64,000 nucleotides of DNA from Membranipora membranacea (Eukaryota; Bryozoa; Gymnolaemata; Cheilostomatida; Membraniporidae). How positions within the stretch are numbered: the first letter of the stretch is position 1; each line of letters starts with the position of its first letter. Shown piece by piece: positions 40,301-51,300 of the stretch. The notes beneath the pieces were generated by a model. It worked only from the letters and a program-made list of their open reading frames with translations, was not told the DNA's origin and did no database searches. Both the position numbers and the translations under genes were made by a program. The DNA lies in contig OU612065.1 of assembly GCA_914767715.1 (NCBI GenBank), positions 3,844,001 through 3,908,000 on the forward strand, read 5' to 3'.

Positions 40301-43300
40301 AATGCATAACCATATTGCCCTCACAGGCACTAATGTCGCATATTCGACCCACTTGGGGCCAAATACCAAACAAAGCAGAACAGACGCCTTTCATTTACTC
40401 ATTATTGCTCTTGTTCATTTTGTATGGAGTTAACTCCTTTCTGTTGAGGAAGGGGGCAACTCCATACAAAAATTATTTCGTTTATGAACTCAAATATATC
40501 CAGAATATTTGCTTTCGAATCTTGTGACAAAAAAGTGTTAACTCAATTTATTAATACACATAGTTGAGATGCGTTTTTGACATTGAAATCAATTTTTTTT
40601 CTTGAAAAATAAACTAAGTTAGATACCAAAAAATCAATCTATACCATACGAGAAAAACGCGCTCCAAGGGCTCTCCAACAAGAACTGACCAGATTTGATG
40701 TTCCCCCAGTCTTATATGCACCGAAGTTCATCACAGTGGATAGGCATGGCCAAAAAACGGAGATTACATTTGCCCGTCGATCACTTTTAATTTGAAAATA
40801 AAATGCAAATAAACTGGATTCCTTTTGAAAAAACGGAGACTTTGTCTGATAAAAAATGATTCAAATTATACATGAATTATATGGCAGCGATTGAACCTTC
40901 CAAAAAGGCGGAGATGGGATTGCTGACAGATGACAGTAATTTAATCACGCCTAGTATGACAACACACAACACATTTCGTCAAAAAATAAATCGGAGATTG
41001 GTCTCTGATTTATTTGGTTATAATAATAATTAATTTATACAATAATGCCTGCGCAACACAGACACCAATCTCCGTTTTATTTTTTGACAAAATGTGTTGT
41101 GTGTTGTCATTACTAGGCGTAAATAAATTATTACGATGTAACAGCTCTAGCTTTTATGGTACATGTGACAAATCAATACAAGTGGATTTATCAGGGTGTT
41201 ATGGTCTCAGTGAATTTGGTTACTTGTTAAGCATTCTTAAAGAGGATTTTATAAAGGTTAGCAGGTCTAGCTTCGTTAACTTGCTCATCGACCAACAATT
41301 TGGGTTTGCTCACATAAGGTCGAAGAGTTCTTACCAAAAAAAATTAGGAGAGGCTAACTAAAAAATCAGATTTGCCGGAAGATCTGAAAGTAACATCCAA
41401 AAAAATCTGCGGAGCATTTCGACCAAGACCCTATTGCATACACCCTTTACAAATAAAGAACCATTCACGCCAAAGCTGTGTCAATACCTCATGACGACTT
41501 CAATCATTGGCCAAATCAAAACATTACAAACTGGGTTTTTAATATCTGTGTCAAGATGTTGATAAACATCCCTTTTATGACAGCAGTAATGAATTCAGAG
41601 GTAACAATAAACAACCCTAAGAAGTGAAAAAAAATGATTCAAATGACATGAAAAATACTCAACAATTATCCAATGCACAATATATAACATTGATATTCAA
41701 CTACCCACAGTGTTTTGACGTTTGTATGCTCCATCTACTACTCGCAGCAAGTTATAATCACAAATATGCATCAAGTGAGAAGACAACTCAGTATTTCTGT
41801 TGAGTTGCGACATTTGCGACGTTAGTGGGTTCGAGCTATTGCGACGTTTAAAAAGTTGCGACGTTTGTGACATTATAAAAACCCTTCGTTGCGACGTTTT
41901 CGGGATTGCGACGTTAGTGGAACGCTAGATTGCGACGTTTTGACGTTTGCGGGTTCAACAAGGTCATCATTATTGACTTCATAAGGACAACAGCAAGCAA
42001 ATTATACCATATATGTTATAGTAAATCCGACCATGACAGACTTAGCGAACACCAACCTCCACGTGACATGCCTAGAGACAAACATTTCTGCAGGCGGCAG
42101 TACTGACATCGATTCCGTGTTGTGATGGTTATCTCACAGTTTTTGCTGTAGTAACATCTTCTGCGCGATGGGTCGCCAATATCCTGTAGCGCCCGACGAA
42201 AGAATCCCTAGTTGATGATTAGATAAAATTCACAGGACTGTTGCAAGGTTGTCATAATAATACTGATATGATGTGCGTTGTTTGTCACAATTTCTGACAT
42301 TTGGTTACACAAGTCCAAAAACCACAAAAAATATATTCATCATTGATCAGGTATATTCGAGTAATGAGAAAATCATCATGCGGCTTACTGAGCAGCACAG
42401 CAAATTAAAATTCCTACCACTTACCTTACATCCCTCACAAGCCAATACTCCATAATGTAGTCCAGATGCCTTGTCGTTGCAGACCAAACACTTAGCATCA
42501 GCAGGAGGACTGTCTTCTACACCAAGACCTGTGCCCACCACCTGTATCGCACTATTCAGCGCATCAACTGGTTGTATGAGGGGAGATTGAATGGCTTCAC
42601 TCACTGGTGTTATTATTTCCTGAACACTTACAGAGTCTGTGACATCTGCATTAGCATCCGTTATAGTGGCACTTGTTACCTGTATGTAATTTGATGAAGG
42701 ATAACTGGCAAGAAACTGCACTCCATCAGTTCCATCACCAGTCCCGAGCTCATCTACAAACCGAATGTTGTCTTAATCTTAATTATGTAACATACTAGAA
42801 AAAATAATGGCGCTAGTCATCGTCACGGTGAGAAAATAGATTATATCCCCCTCACAAGGTTGACATGACCCTGTGAACTAACCAATGAGTTGTGTTCTAT
42901 GATCAACCTGCACCATATACCCTTCTCTGCTAGGCACTGGTTAAGATTGATGACTCCACTTTCCCAATTCAGTTAAATGACATCTGTGACGCACAGGTCT
43001 TCTCCAAAACCTGGGACTTTAGCAATGTTTGACTGCCCCCTTGAGTCAAGGGAGGCAGTCAAACATTGCCAAAGTCATCATCATCATCATCATAATTATG
43101 ACATTTATAATAAACTTTATTTTAAATGTCATAATTATTATTAATCATAGGACAAGTATGGCAGTAACAAATGATGATGATGGCAAGGAGGACATACTAC
43201 TGCACACTCAGTCACACCATAAAAATGCATCCAGCTGGTACTAGCTATCAATGGGCAAGATCAAAAAGTGTGAAGAATTGGGTGGATTTTAGTTGACATG

Positions 43301-43550
43301 CATGTGTTGTAGTTTATCTGCTTTATTATTATGATTTGACATATAAATTTTTTGTTTTTGTTTTTATCAGGTCGAGCCTGACCTAATTTGGAAATGGATT
43401 TGTGTGTGAAAACTGCAAGTTCTCCCATGGCTAGGCTACTTTTGAATGTATAATGCTGAACCTTTTCACAGTTACTTTCAAACAGTAGATGCTTAGCTTA
43501 CCATTTTGCTGGTGTACAGGCTTTTGAATGAGGTCTACTTCATCACTCAT
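34300..43550 (-). CDS. Nuclear receptor with intact DNA- and ligand-binding domains
   Basis: Eight exons in coding order: 43550-43502, 42753-42425, 42207-42057, 37959-37535, 36868-36695, 36530-35868, 35629-35410, 34541-34300. The sum is 2,253 nt, or 750 aa, with all phases consistent. Finger 1 is C105-x2-C-x13-C-x2-C125 ending ACEGCK. Finger 2 is C144-x5-C-x9-C-x2-C163 ([10 protein letters not shown]), split by an intron exactly before GFFRRAL. The P-box is [23 protein letters not shown] follows as the C-terminal extension. A very long hinge (about 177-496) has a basic [10 protein letters not shown] patch. The LBD (about 497-750) shows [31 protein letters not shown] and an AF-2 helix LLAEIFDL at the end. 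It is NR1-like in feel (REV-ERB/ROR/PPAR signatures) but I cannot assign a subfamily. Role: nuclear, DNA-bound transcription factor. Confidence 0.92.
37078..37113. repeat. Short palindrome of the CCAGGGAGGGTGGGA type
   Basis: CCAGGGAGGGTGGG and a complementary CCCACCCTCTCTG flank a few bases. A near-perfect relative lies at 39721-39760 and related ones occur near 44118-44151 and 59073-59101. Confidence 0.6.
37142..37346. mobile_element. MITE-like element with CCATAGACTTAAT ends
   Basis: It begins CCACAGACTTAACAAT and ends in the inverse ATTAAGTCTATGG. Bases 37143-37204 reappear inverted at 58440-58514 with high identity over about 60 bases (GGACACTATATGGAGGC core). It lies in a nuclear receptor intron. 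It is non-coding and its class cannot be assigned. Confidence 0.5.
39721..39760. repeat. Perfect 40-base hairpin
   Basis: 17-base arms (AACCAGGGAGGGTGGGA and its exact complement) around GGTATA. It lies inside the large inverted-repeat element. Confidence 0.95.
40418..40471. repeat. Inverted repeat with TTTTGTATGGAGTT arms
   Basis: Arms 40418-40431 and 40458-40471 are exact complements, 26 bases apart, within the centre of the large element. Confidence 0.85.
40948..41119. mobile_element. Nested palindromic element inside the large inverted-repeat element
   Basis: About 55-base arms (starting CGCCTAGTATGACAACACAC on the left, ending GTGTTGTCATTACTAGGCG on the right) flank a 60-base AT-rich centre. 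It has no coding capacity and looks like a small MITE inserted in, or forming the axis of, the larger element. Confidence 0.75.
43013..43078. repeat. Near-perfect 66-base palindrome
   Basis: GACTTTAGCAATGTTTGACTGCC on the left is mirrored by GGCAGTCAAACATTGCCAAAGTC on the right with a single mismatch. The centre CCCTTGAGTCAAGGG is itself palindromic. It lies in the first intron of the nuclear receptor. Confidence 0.9.
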
Positions 43551-43946
43551 ATTGACCCAGTTAGCAAGACCAAATGAATATCCCAGAAGCCTCAGCGGAA
43601 AAGGGGTCTTTTATTTTGGAGTACAGATTAACTTCAGACATAATAGGACTGCTAGAATTTTCTAATAATAATAATATAATAATAATGATCAAAATAGCAC
43701 AGTGATTTTAAACTTTGGCATTGATGGCAGGTACCATTGGCACATTTAAACATTGACCACAGACTACTGCTGAAGAAGTGAATCCAACAACAATCATCTT
43801 TGAAGCTGAACCTGGCCTTTGAGTTAAGGATCACTCTCAGGTAATTATCAATCAATCATCATCATAAATAATGATAATCATCATCATACCACCATAGATA
43901 GTTAATCACCCCTTCATCTCCCTGAGATAATGTCAATGGTAATCAT

Positions 43947-46900
43947 ATGCCTTCTGAAGTTATTGCAAGTCCAGGAGTCGTGAGTCCAAGTGGTGTGAGG
44001 CCTCGACCACTGGAGTTACATGAACAACAGAAGGCATGTGATGCAAGTAAGGTTCTTGAATATTGTTTTATGATGGTTGGTTAGTCAAGGATTGTGTCAT
44101 CTGATTATTATTATTATGCATGAGGGAGGGGTATAATATACCTCCTGGATCTGTATTAAGCTTATTAGACATAGGGTCCTAGAGTAACTATACATACACA
44201 GTCACAGTGAACAGGTTCTAGTGAGAGTGGTGTCGATAGTCTAATAATCAGTATATATGTTTTTTTCTCATTAATTAATTTAAAATAGGCCTATATAATA
44301 TATATCAATATGCCCTTATCGTATTCATAGCCAACCCAATTTCATAGTGGGCTGTGTGAATAGTTTTAATGAATAGCCAAGAGCTCTTTATATGAAACTT
44401 GTTGCCGTTGATTTCTGACTTTAATTGACTTGACCAAGTCAATTATTAGAGTCAATAATCACTGGCACAGGTAATTCTGGGCAGTACCACCCATCCCTCA
44501 GTACTTGAGGCATATGTCATACAGCCTTGAATTTTCCTGTAAATTCACAGCTGGTAACAAATCGTTGGCTTGATATATGGCAGTAGTATGTGTCAGTCAC
44601 AAGTCAAATCGCAAATTTAACTGGGTTTCAATTTGAACTTTAAAATCACCACAGGCATTCCTGTTGTCCTCACCCCAGTTTTGTTTCTATTAACACATGC
44701 AGCAAAGAATCATTAAAATAGCTGTAGCTTGGACAAATGTAAGTGGGATAAGGGTGTGTGTAAAGCTTCCTTCAATTTCTCCCTGGTCTCAGTACCTTGT
44801 GTTTTGGGTATGATCTGCACTATTGAATACTCTGAGTGAATATGATCGAAAGTATTAGGGTTCCAAACGCCAATTACCAGAAGAGTTGTTGGAAAAAAGT
44901 GATAAGTCTACCATACCCCCCCCCCCCCCAATCTTTTCAAAATCGTAGGCCTTCGCTACAAGTTCTCAAGAGAGGAAAACTCTTTAGCAACTCAAAGTTG
45001 TGAAATTATTCAAATGAAAAACCTTCAGCAGTATGTTCAATGACCTCTCTCTCGAATTGCCACCGGGACTGATCCTTAGCCGACCTATCTTAGAATTACA
45101 CAGATGTATGCTGCATGTTACCTTGCTGGGTTGGACAGTCTGTAAAATTTCAGTGGTTGCTAAAATCCTGGCTGCAATAAGTAACATATCAGTGCCTCTT
45201 TTGATAGTAAATATTTATGATTAACATTGAGGCTCCATATTATAATTATTAAATTATTTATTTATTTATACACTACCTCACTTTTTCAATCTCTTCAATA
45301 TTTGCAATAACCCACTTAGTGAAGTTTTGTCACTGCTATGAACTGCTGTGTTGACCCTGTACAAAACATGATCATTGGCTTGGGAACCATAATTCAGCCC
45401 AAAATGTGTGTAGATGGAACCGTGATGAAATTCTCTAAACATTTAGATTGAGATGAAAAGTAGTAATATATTGGTTTTGGCAAACGTGCCAAGACCAAAC
45501 CTGTGAAAACAATAAAGGATATTTCTCATATTTGGCATGTAATGGGATGGCAACTCATAAAGTTTCCGGATGATTTCCACAGATTCTGTGTCATCACATC
45601 GGCCTGTTTTGTCATTCGCCTGACATAATCTTTCAAAGATGTTTTGCACTATCAGGACATTTGATTGGATTTTTATCACAAGGATATGGTTTTGCTCACA
45701 TATGACAGTTTCATGAAAAATTAAATGGAACAATTTACAATATGTTTGAAGTATTTAATATTTGATATCGCAAATTTGCAATGCCAAACCATTAGTAGAT
45801 TACAGTGTGGCTACTCTGCATGTAGGTTCCGAAGCCATGTCTCTCATACTTTGGCATTGCCTTTCAGGCAATATCAAAACATATAGGAAGGCCCTGCTGC
45901 TCTATTCATTTTTTCTTGTACTGTCATAGCTGCCGATACAAAAAGACAAATCTCACAAAGGTTATGGAATTGAACATGGCATTTGATGGGCCTGACAATA
46001 TCTAGCCTAGTAGAGCTAAAGCATAGCCACACTTTTGAGTGATCATTGTCACCAGGAGAATGTGTCACACAGTATGTTTTTGAAAGTATTGCTAAAAGTT
46101 GCTAATGAGGAAATGTTTGTCATAGATAAGTACATAACATAGACTCAATAATAAATAATAATATTATTAAGTCTATGGTGCGTAAGCAAAGTTATATGGG
46201 TATGGGGTCTCCATGAAAAACATTGGATTGGATGTCGTGAGTGCCAAGGGCCACTTGGGTCATGCAACCTCGCATTATTTGATGGTCCTTTTCCATGGAT
46301 TAGATGATGAGTGAACAGACCTGTGGTTGACACTGAATTTGAATCAGGAAAAAACAGCAAAACAAATTTTAGATCACAGAGAAGAGCGACTGCTCAGGAT
46401 AAGGTGGTTTCTGATTATGTATGTCAGAATTTTTAAATCATCACCGCAGAAAACATTTTAAAATTAACAGTTCTGTCTCCTTTCCTCACAAGATGGCATA
46501 AATATTTTGAATTGCTGTGATGTGACCCGATGCCCTATAAATTAAAAAATGGCCCATATAATAATATAATACAGTGCGCTCGTTTTCAGACTTCAATTCG
46601 CCAGGTTAATCGTATTGGTTCAACAGCCAAACCTGAATGCTTTTCCGTGTTCCCTTGAGGTTTGAATCCACTATTCCCTTGAGGTTTGAATCCAGCGGAG
46701 TGCTCTGAATGAAAACGTAACAATTTGCCCAGGTTACAAAGCTGGGTTACTCTATTATAGTATAGATTGTCAGATCCTTGGTCAGATCAAAGTTGAAACT
46801 ATCAGTTATATAATAAAGTAAATATAATTTCTCTATGACATGATACCATCTTTCTATGTAGAAATCATATAATTATAGCAATTAACTCATCGATTATAGT

Positions 46901-47165
46901 ATTGTATTCGTACTGGTGAATATATTATATTGCTTAGCTGTGTATTATTGCTTGGATGTTGTGACAGAATTTTCTGGTGCCCGATCAGCCATTTCCTGAA
47001 ATGATTCACATTGTACAATAGCTCCTGTAAAGCTGTTGTGGTGAATAGGCAATCTATGCATCGTAGACGTTACTATGTTTTTGCGTGTTGTTTGCACCCT
47101 TAACCTGTTACATCTTGCAGATAACATGTCTGTGAGAAAAAGTGAACAGATCATGTTGTCATCAG
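43947..47165 (+). CDS. Candidate small gene, two exons, unrecognised
   Basis: Exon 43947-44046 starts at an ATG and reads MPSEVIASPGVVSPSG then VRPRPLELHEQQKACDA, ending at a good donor (A|GTAAGG). Exon 47121-47165 has a good acceptor (CTTGCAG) and donor (CAG|GTAAGA) and continues in phase (NMSVRKSEQIMLSS). The third exon is unclear. An acceptor at 47711 gives four more codons and a stop. An acceptor ending at 48345 gives about 28 more codons, overlapping the IPPK start in another frame. I do not recognise the protein. It starts about 400 bases from the divergently transcribed nuclear receptor. The segments could also be 5' UTR exons. Confidence 0.3.
44920..44932. repeat. Poly(C) tract
   Basis: An uninterrupted run of roughly 13 cytosines, unusual in this AT-rich window; its exact length may be a sequencing uncertainty. 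Confidence 0.85.
46136..46178. repeat. AT-rich palindrome with CATAGACT ends
   Basis: CATAGACTCAATAATA is mirrored by TATTATTAAGTCTATG with one extra base. The ends match those of the elements at 37142-37346 and 58440-58514. Confidence 0.6.
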
Positions 47166-48048
47166 GTAAGATGCTTCATACATGTTCAGTTGTACAAATT
47201 ATGGGAATTATCTTTTCTATGATCCCAAACTTGCAACTCATAGCGAGCAGATAGATTATATACATCATGTTATTTTGTGACGCATGTTGCGAGTTGCATA
47301 ATGCCTGTAGAACCAACTGAACCTCTATTGTAGGACTTTACTAACACTAAGTTTACTTACTGGTGGCGGGTACTGCAATAATATTTTAATACTTCTTAAT
47401 TTGGTCATTTTAAAAAGTAATGCAAATTTCTTCCTCATTTGCACCCTGTTTGCACTCCACTCCATAGTTTTGTCTATCCTTCCAATACTTGATTTGACAT
47501 AATTTATCAAGACCATCGGGCATTTTTTACTCCCATCCCACTCCGGTGCCGGTATGTAGCTGATGTAATGTTGCAAGAGCCTGATGTGTGTCATTGGCAG
47601 AGGAAAAAAACAAATCACAGAAATAGAATGATAATTTTGAGCAGCACCTCAAAATTCAGCAAACCTGTGTACATGCTTTGATGTAAATAAGAACTGCTGA
47701 ATCTGTTTCAGTGGCTCTTATTTAGCTTTGTTGTGATATATACAATACTCACTCGTCTATCAGTGTGAAAATTTTTTGTAACATTTATTTGGTATTACGG
47801 CGTATATTTTGTGTTGGATGTAGCCGCGTTAAGGCATTTCATGGAAATTACTTCAAAAATCTTTATTTTCCCAAGCTAAATTTCATCAGCCTTTTTTGTG
47901 CGGAAATTGCATGGTGGGAGTGATAGTTGATAACAAAGCTCTGAAGCTATGTATGGGCGGGACAAGCTTCAAAACAAAGATCAGCCAATCAGATGGTATA
48001 AGCTTGTGTGTGTATTTCATCATGCTCCAGCTGTGATAGTAGTGATAG

Positions 48049-48056
48049 TATAAATA
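48049..48056 (+). promoter_or_regulatory. Candidate TATA box for IPPK
   Basis: TATAAATA lies 338 bases before the IPPK ATG. A strong donor (TCG|GTGAGT) after 48153 and an acceptor just before the ATG (TTAG ending at 48393) allow a short non-coding first exon of about 70 bases starting near 48080. Confidence 0.4.
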
Positions 48057-48393
48057 CCCAGTCTCTCCCAGGCTCCCCATCAATATTTGGTGTTTAGTCC
48101 TCAATTTTCTATCATTCCATTGAATAGCTTGAGAGAACTTGATTTTGGTATCGGTGAGTTTTAATTTTTTTTCCTGAATATTATGTTGTATGCTAACACT
48201 TCCATTTGTCTTCGATAATATGCTTGAGCCATATGTTGTGTATATTCCGCAATTTCTATAGCTATCACTAAACCTCATATTAGATATTTAAGATGACATG
48301 GTGCTTTCTTTACACCATAATTATAACTTTAATATATAATTGTAGGCCAATCTGTGAAGGTGACATCAGACTTCATATTCATAGTAACATTAG

Positions 48394-51300
48394 ATGGAAG
48401 GCTACGCACACTTACAATGGCTCTATCGATCTGAGGGAAACTGTAACATAGTGCTTTATAACAAAAAGGTAAACATTAGTGCTGATCTGTGATGACACAG
48501 CAAAACATTACCATGACGATATGATGACATTTACCCTGCTTCAAGTTTGTCATCAAAATCTTTCAGGTTGTTACAAAACTGTTTGTCAAATTTAGCTTTG
48601 TTTTCACTCACTACTATGTGGAAATCATGAAAATGTACAAATAATAATTTTTTATTGCACAGCTTGGTAGAGTTTACCGAGTGTTGAAAGTGACTCAGCA
48701 TATGGGACAAGGACAGAATGCAGACAAGTATATACATAGTCATTACACCAAACTCATTCAATACAGTGCATGTGTGATGGACAGGCTACTCCTCGACTTC
48801 ATATCTGTGCCTGTGAGTGGATTGTAATGAAATTTCCTATTATATTACACGTTTAAACATATGCTACATGTTCAGAGGTCAGAGAATATGTAAAAAATAT
48901 AGGTTGAATCAGTAAAATTGTTATACCATTTTTGGCAGCCTCTGATCATGTTGGCTGCAGTCCATTGTACTAGCAGTGGTCATCTGATGGTCATCTCGGT
49001 CAGCAGCTGGCAGCACTCCAGTTTTTGAGCCCATTAACATTGTGACTCCTGTTGCTCTTATTTTCTTTTGGTCAGGATATAAATTTTATGTTCTTGTCAT
49101 CCTGCTCTAAAATGCTTTGTCTTGTGGTTCATGATGGAATTTTCTACAAATGAGCTGTTTTGTAAAGAACAATTTAAAACAGATAACACAAGAAAGAATA
49201 TACATCACGTTTTGTGTAGGTTTTTACCCCAGTTGATTTGCTGTAATATTGTGTTTGATATCCTACGGTGACTTTGAAGGCAAGATGTTCATAGAATCAT
49301 AGACTTCCTTATTATTACTACCACTGGGGCGATGATGAATGAATGAATGAATGAAGTTGTATTGATACAAACTAGATTCCATGGTTAACCAATATAAAAA
49401 CAATTCTAAACCAGCAGCAATAATTAACAAATTAAATTCCGTTTGAACGGAATTTTTCCAGATTAATGACATATTTCAGATAGATGACAACGTTCTGTCG
49501 AATTTCTGATAGACATTACGTGGTTCGGAAACAAAATAATTATATCCTGTTGTCTGATTCATTGTTAGGGATGCCTAGATTTTTTTGTCTGACGGTTTTT
49601 TGTACATCTTGTTTGTATTTTTAGCTAATGAGATCTGTGAATGTAGACTTCCTGAAGGCACTGGCGGCCAATATCAAGCACAAAAGACCTGGTGGGTGAC
49701 TAATGACATGTATTCTTATAGTCATATTATAATTATATTGACTGCGTAGTGTAGTGTTAAACGTTAATCTCTCATTTTCTCAGACAACGACTCCAAAATA
49801 TGTTTGAAAATTGTTCTGCTGGTACAATTCCGTCATTGCGTCATTATTTTAAACATATTATGACGCCCCTCCCCGCAGTACCAGGTGTCTACAAGGAGTG
49901 CTGAACCTCGCATTGCATCATGTTTTCCGTTCCTTTTTTTACTTTTGTACTGGATCTATTGTTAGAGCTGGCTATACATTGGACTCCTCATGTATGGTCC
50001 TTGGAACATTGCATCAGCATTTAGGTTTTTTAATTACATTCTCATTTTCAATGAACTCAATGCCCTTTAATAGCAGATAATCCTAGTTATGAGTAGGCTG
50101 GGACCCTCTAAATCTATACTACAACGTCTGTTAGAGATTAGAGGAAAATGAGAAAAAAAGTCATGTTATGATTTTTTGTAGGCAAAAGGATGAGTAAATC
50201 TCTGTCTTTATGTCCGATGGTATTAGACATCCCAGACTACGCCTTTCTGCCATCACCATACAGGATTCAAAGCCAACCGTCCTTCATGTTTGAACTCAAG
50301 GTGTGGCATAGTTTAGTTTTTTACGGATTTTCTTTCTAGGGCACTATACATAAATTATTCTAAATCTGATGCGTAATTTTTTTTGTCTGTAAATACTTTA
50401 ATTGCGTGCATATTCAGAATTGGATGAATTTCACTGAATTTCTATTTTCAAATGTAGGTTGACAGTTCTTGGTAATGAACTCCATGACAACATACAAAAT
50501 TTTGTGGGGCCAGTTACCACATCAATGCATGCTCAAAAATGTGCTTTCAAAACCCATTAGGTTTAGAATTGTTGGTCAATTTTTCAACAATGCAACTATA
50601 GTCGAGGCCAAGAAAGACTTAACCTTTTTTTGAAACATTTTCTCAACATTCAACCATCTGTGATGTTTGATATTTAATTTTCCAGCCAGGATCAGTAGCC
50701 CGTACTTACAGCCATTTACTGGGGGTTGATGATCTTGATATGGATCTGAAGTGCACCTGGCAACGGCCTTACTGCTACTACTGCCTCAACAAACTGGAAG
50801 AGTTGAAATCATCGGTGAGATTCCTACTGGCATTTTCAGATGCAATTATCTACAAAAGCCCAGATTGTCCTGTTTTGTGTTGTGTTGACATTCTGGTTGT
50901 TCCTCATAAATGAGTGATTTTTGGCTGAGATGTTAAAGAGCCAAGGTCAGCCAAATGTAACTCTTGGTTTCTTGAAGTAAAAAAAAGTTTCTTATATCAT
51001 ACGATCTGAGCTAATCATCTTTTCATCAAAGCTGTTGTGTGATGATTTTTCGGATTAGTTAGAAAGCTCTGGTTGCCAAATCAAACTCTATGTCCTGCCA
51101 GAACACTTAAATGACGTGGACCAAGATTTAATGTGTTTGTTGATTTGTTGGCCATGGATTATGTAACTTTGGTCTGTCAACACCCTGCCAAAGAACGTAA
51201 TTGTTCGTGAACTGTACCACCAACCCATGTATTTAGACAAATATCTCAGCATATTGGAATGGGGCCAGGTTTTCTTCCATTCAGCAATTTGGAAATTTTC

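Larger units (their letters stand above)
38807..41960. mobile_element. 3.15-kb element with about 800-bp inverted arms and AGGTC target duplication
   Basis: Left arm 38807 to about 39610 and right arm about 41130 to 41960 are reverse complements with high identity and small indels. The ends read TGTTGAACC...GGTTCAACA, and AGGTC flanks both sides (38802-38806 and 41961-41965). Both tips carry several copies of an ACGTCGCAA unit. Each arm holds a matching open frame (left 39435-39151 minus; right 41014-41361 plus) with no recognised domain. The centre contains a nested palindrome and no transposase. It lies between the receptor exons at 42057 and 37959. It behaves like a foldback-type, non-autonomous DNA transposon. 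Confidence 0.85.
43551..48393. other. Gene-poor region upstream of the nuclear receptor and IPPK
   Basis: No conserved gene is recognised in these 4.8 kb. The stretch holds TAA-rich microsatellite tracts (43661-43690), a C homopolymer (about 44920-44932) and AT-rich palindromes (46139-46177). It also holds two splice-bounded open segments that could be a small plus-strand transcript (separate entry) and the IPPK promoter near 48050. Longer open frames on the minus strand at 45443-45733, 47325-47618 and 47886-48278 show no family signature. Confidence 0.5.

Noticed and set aside
47886-48278. 130-codon minus-strand open frame before IPPK
   Set aside because: It spans the probable IPPK promoter and 5' UTR, shows no domain, and has no splice or start context.
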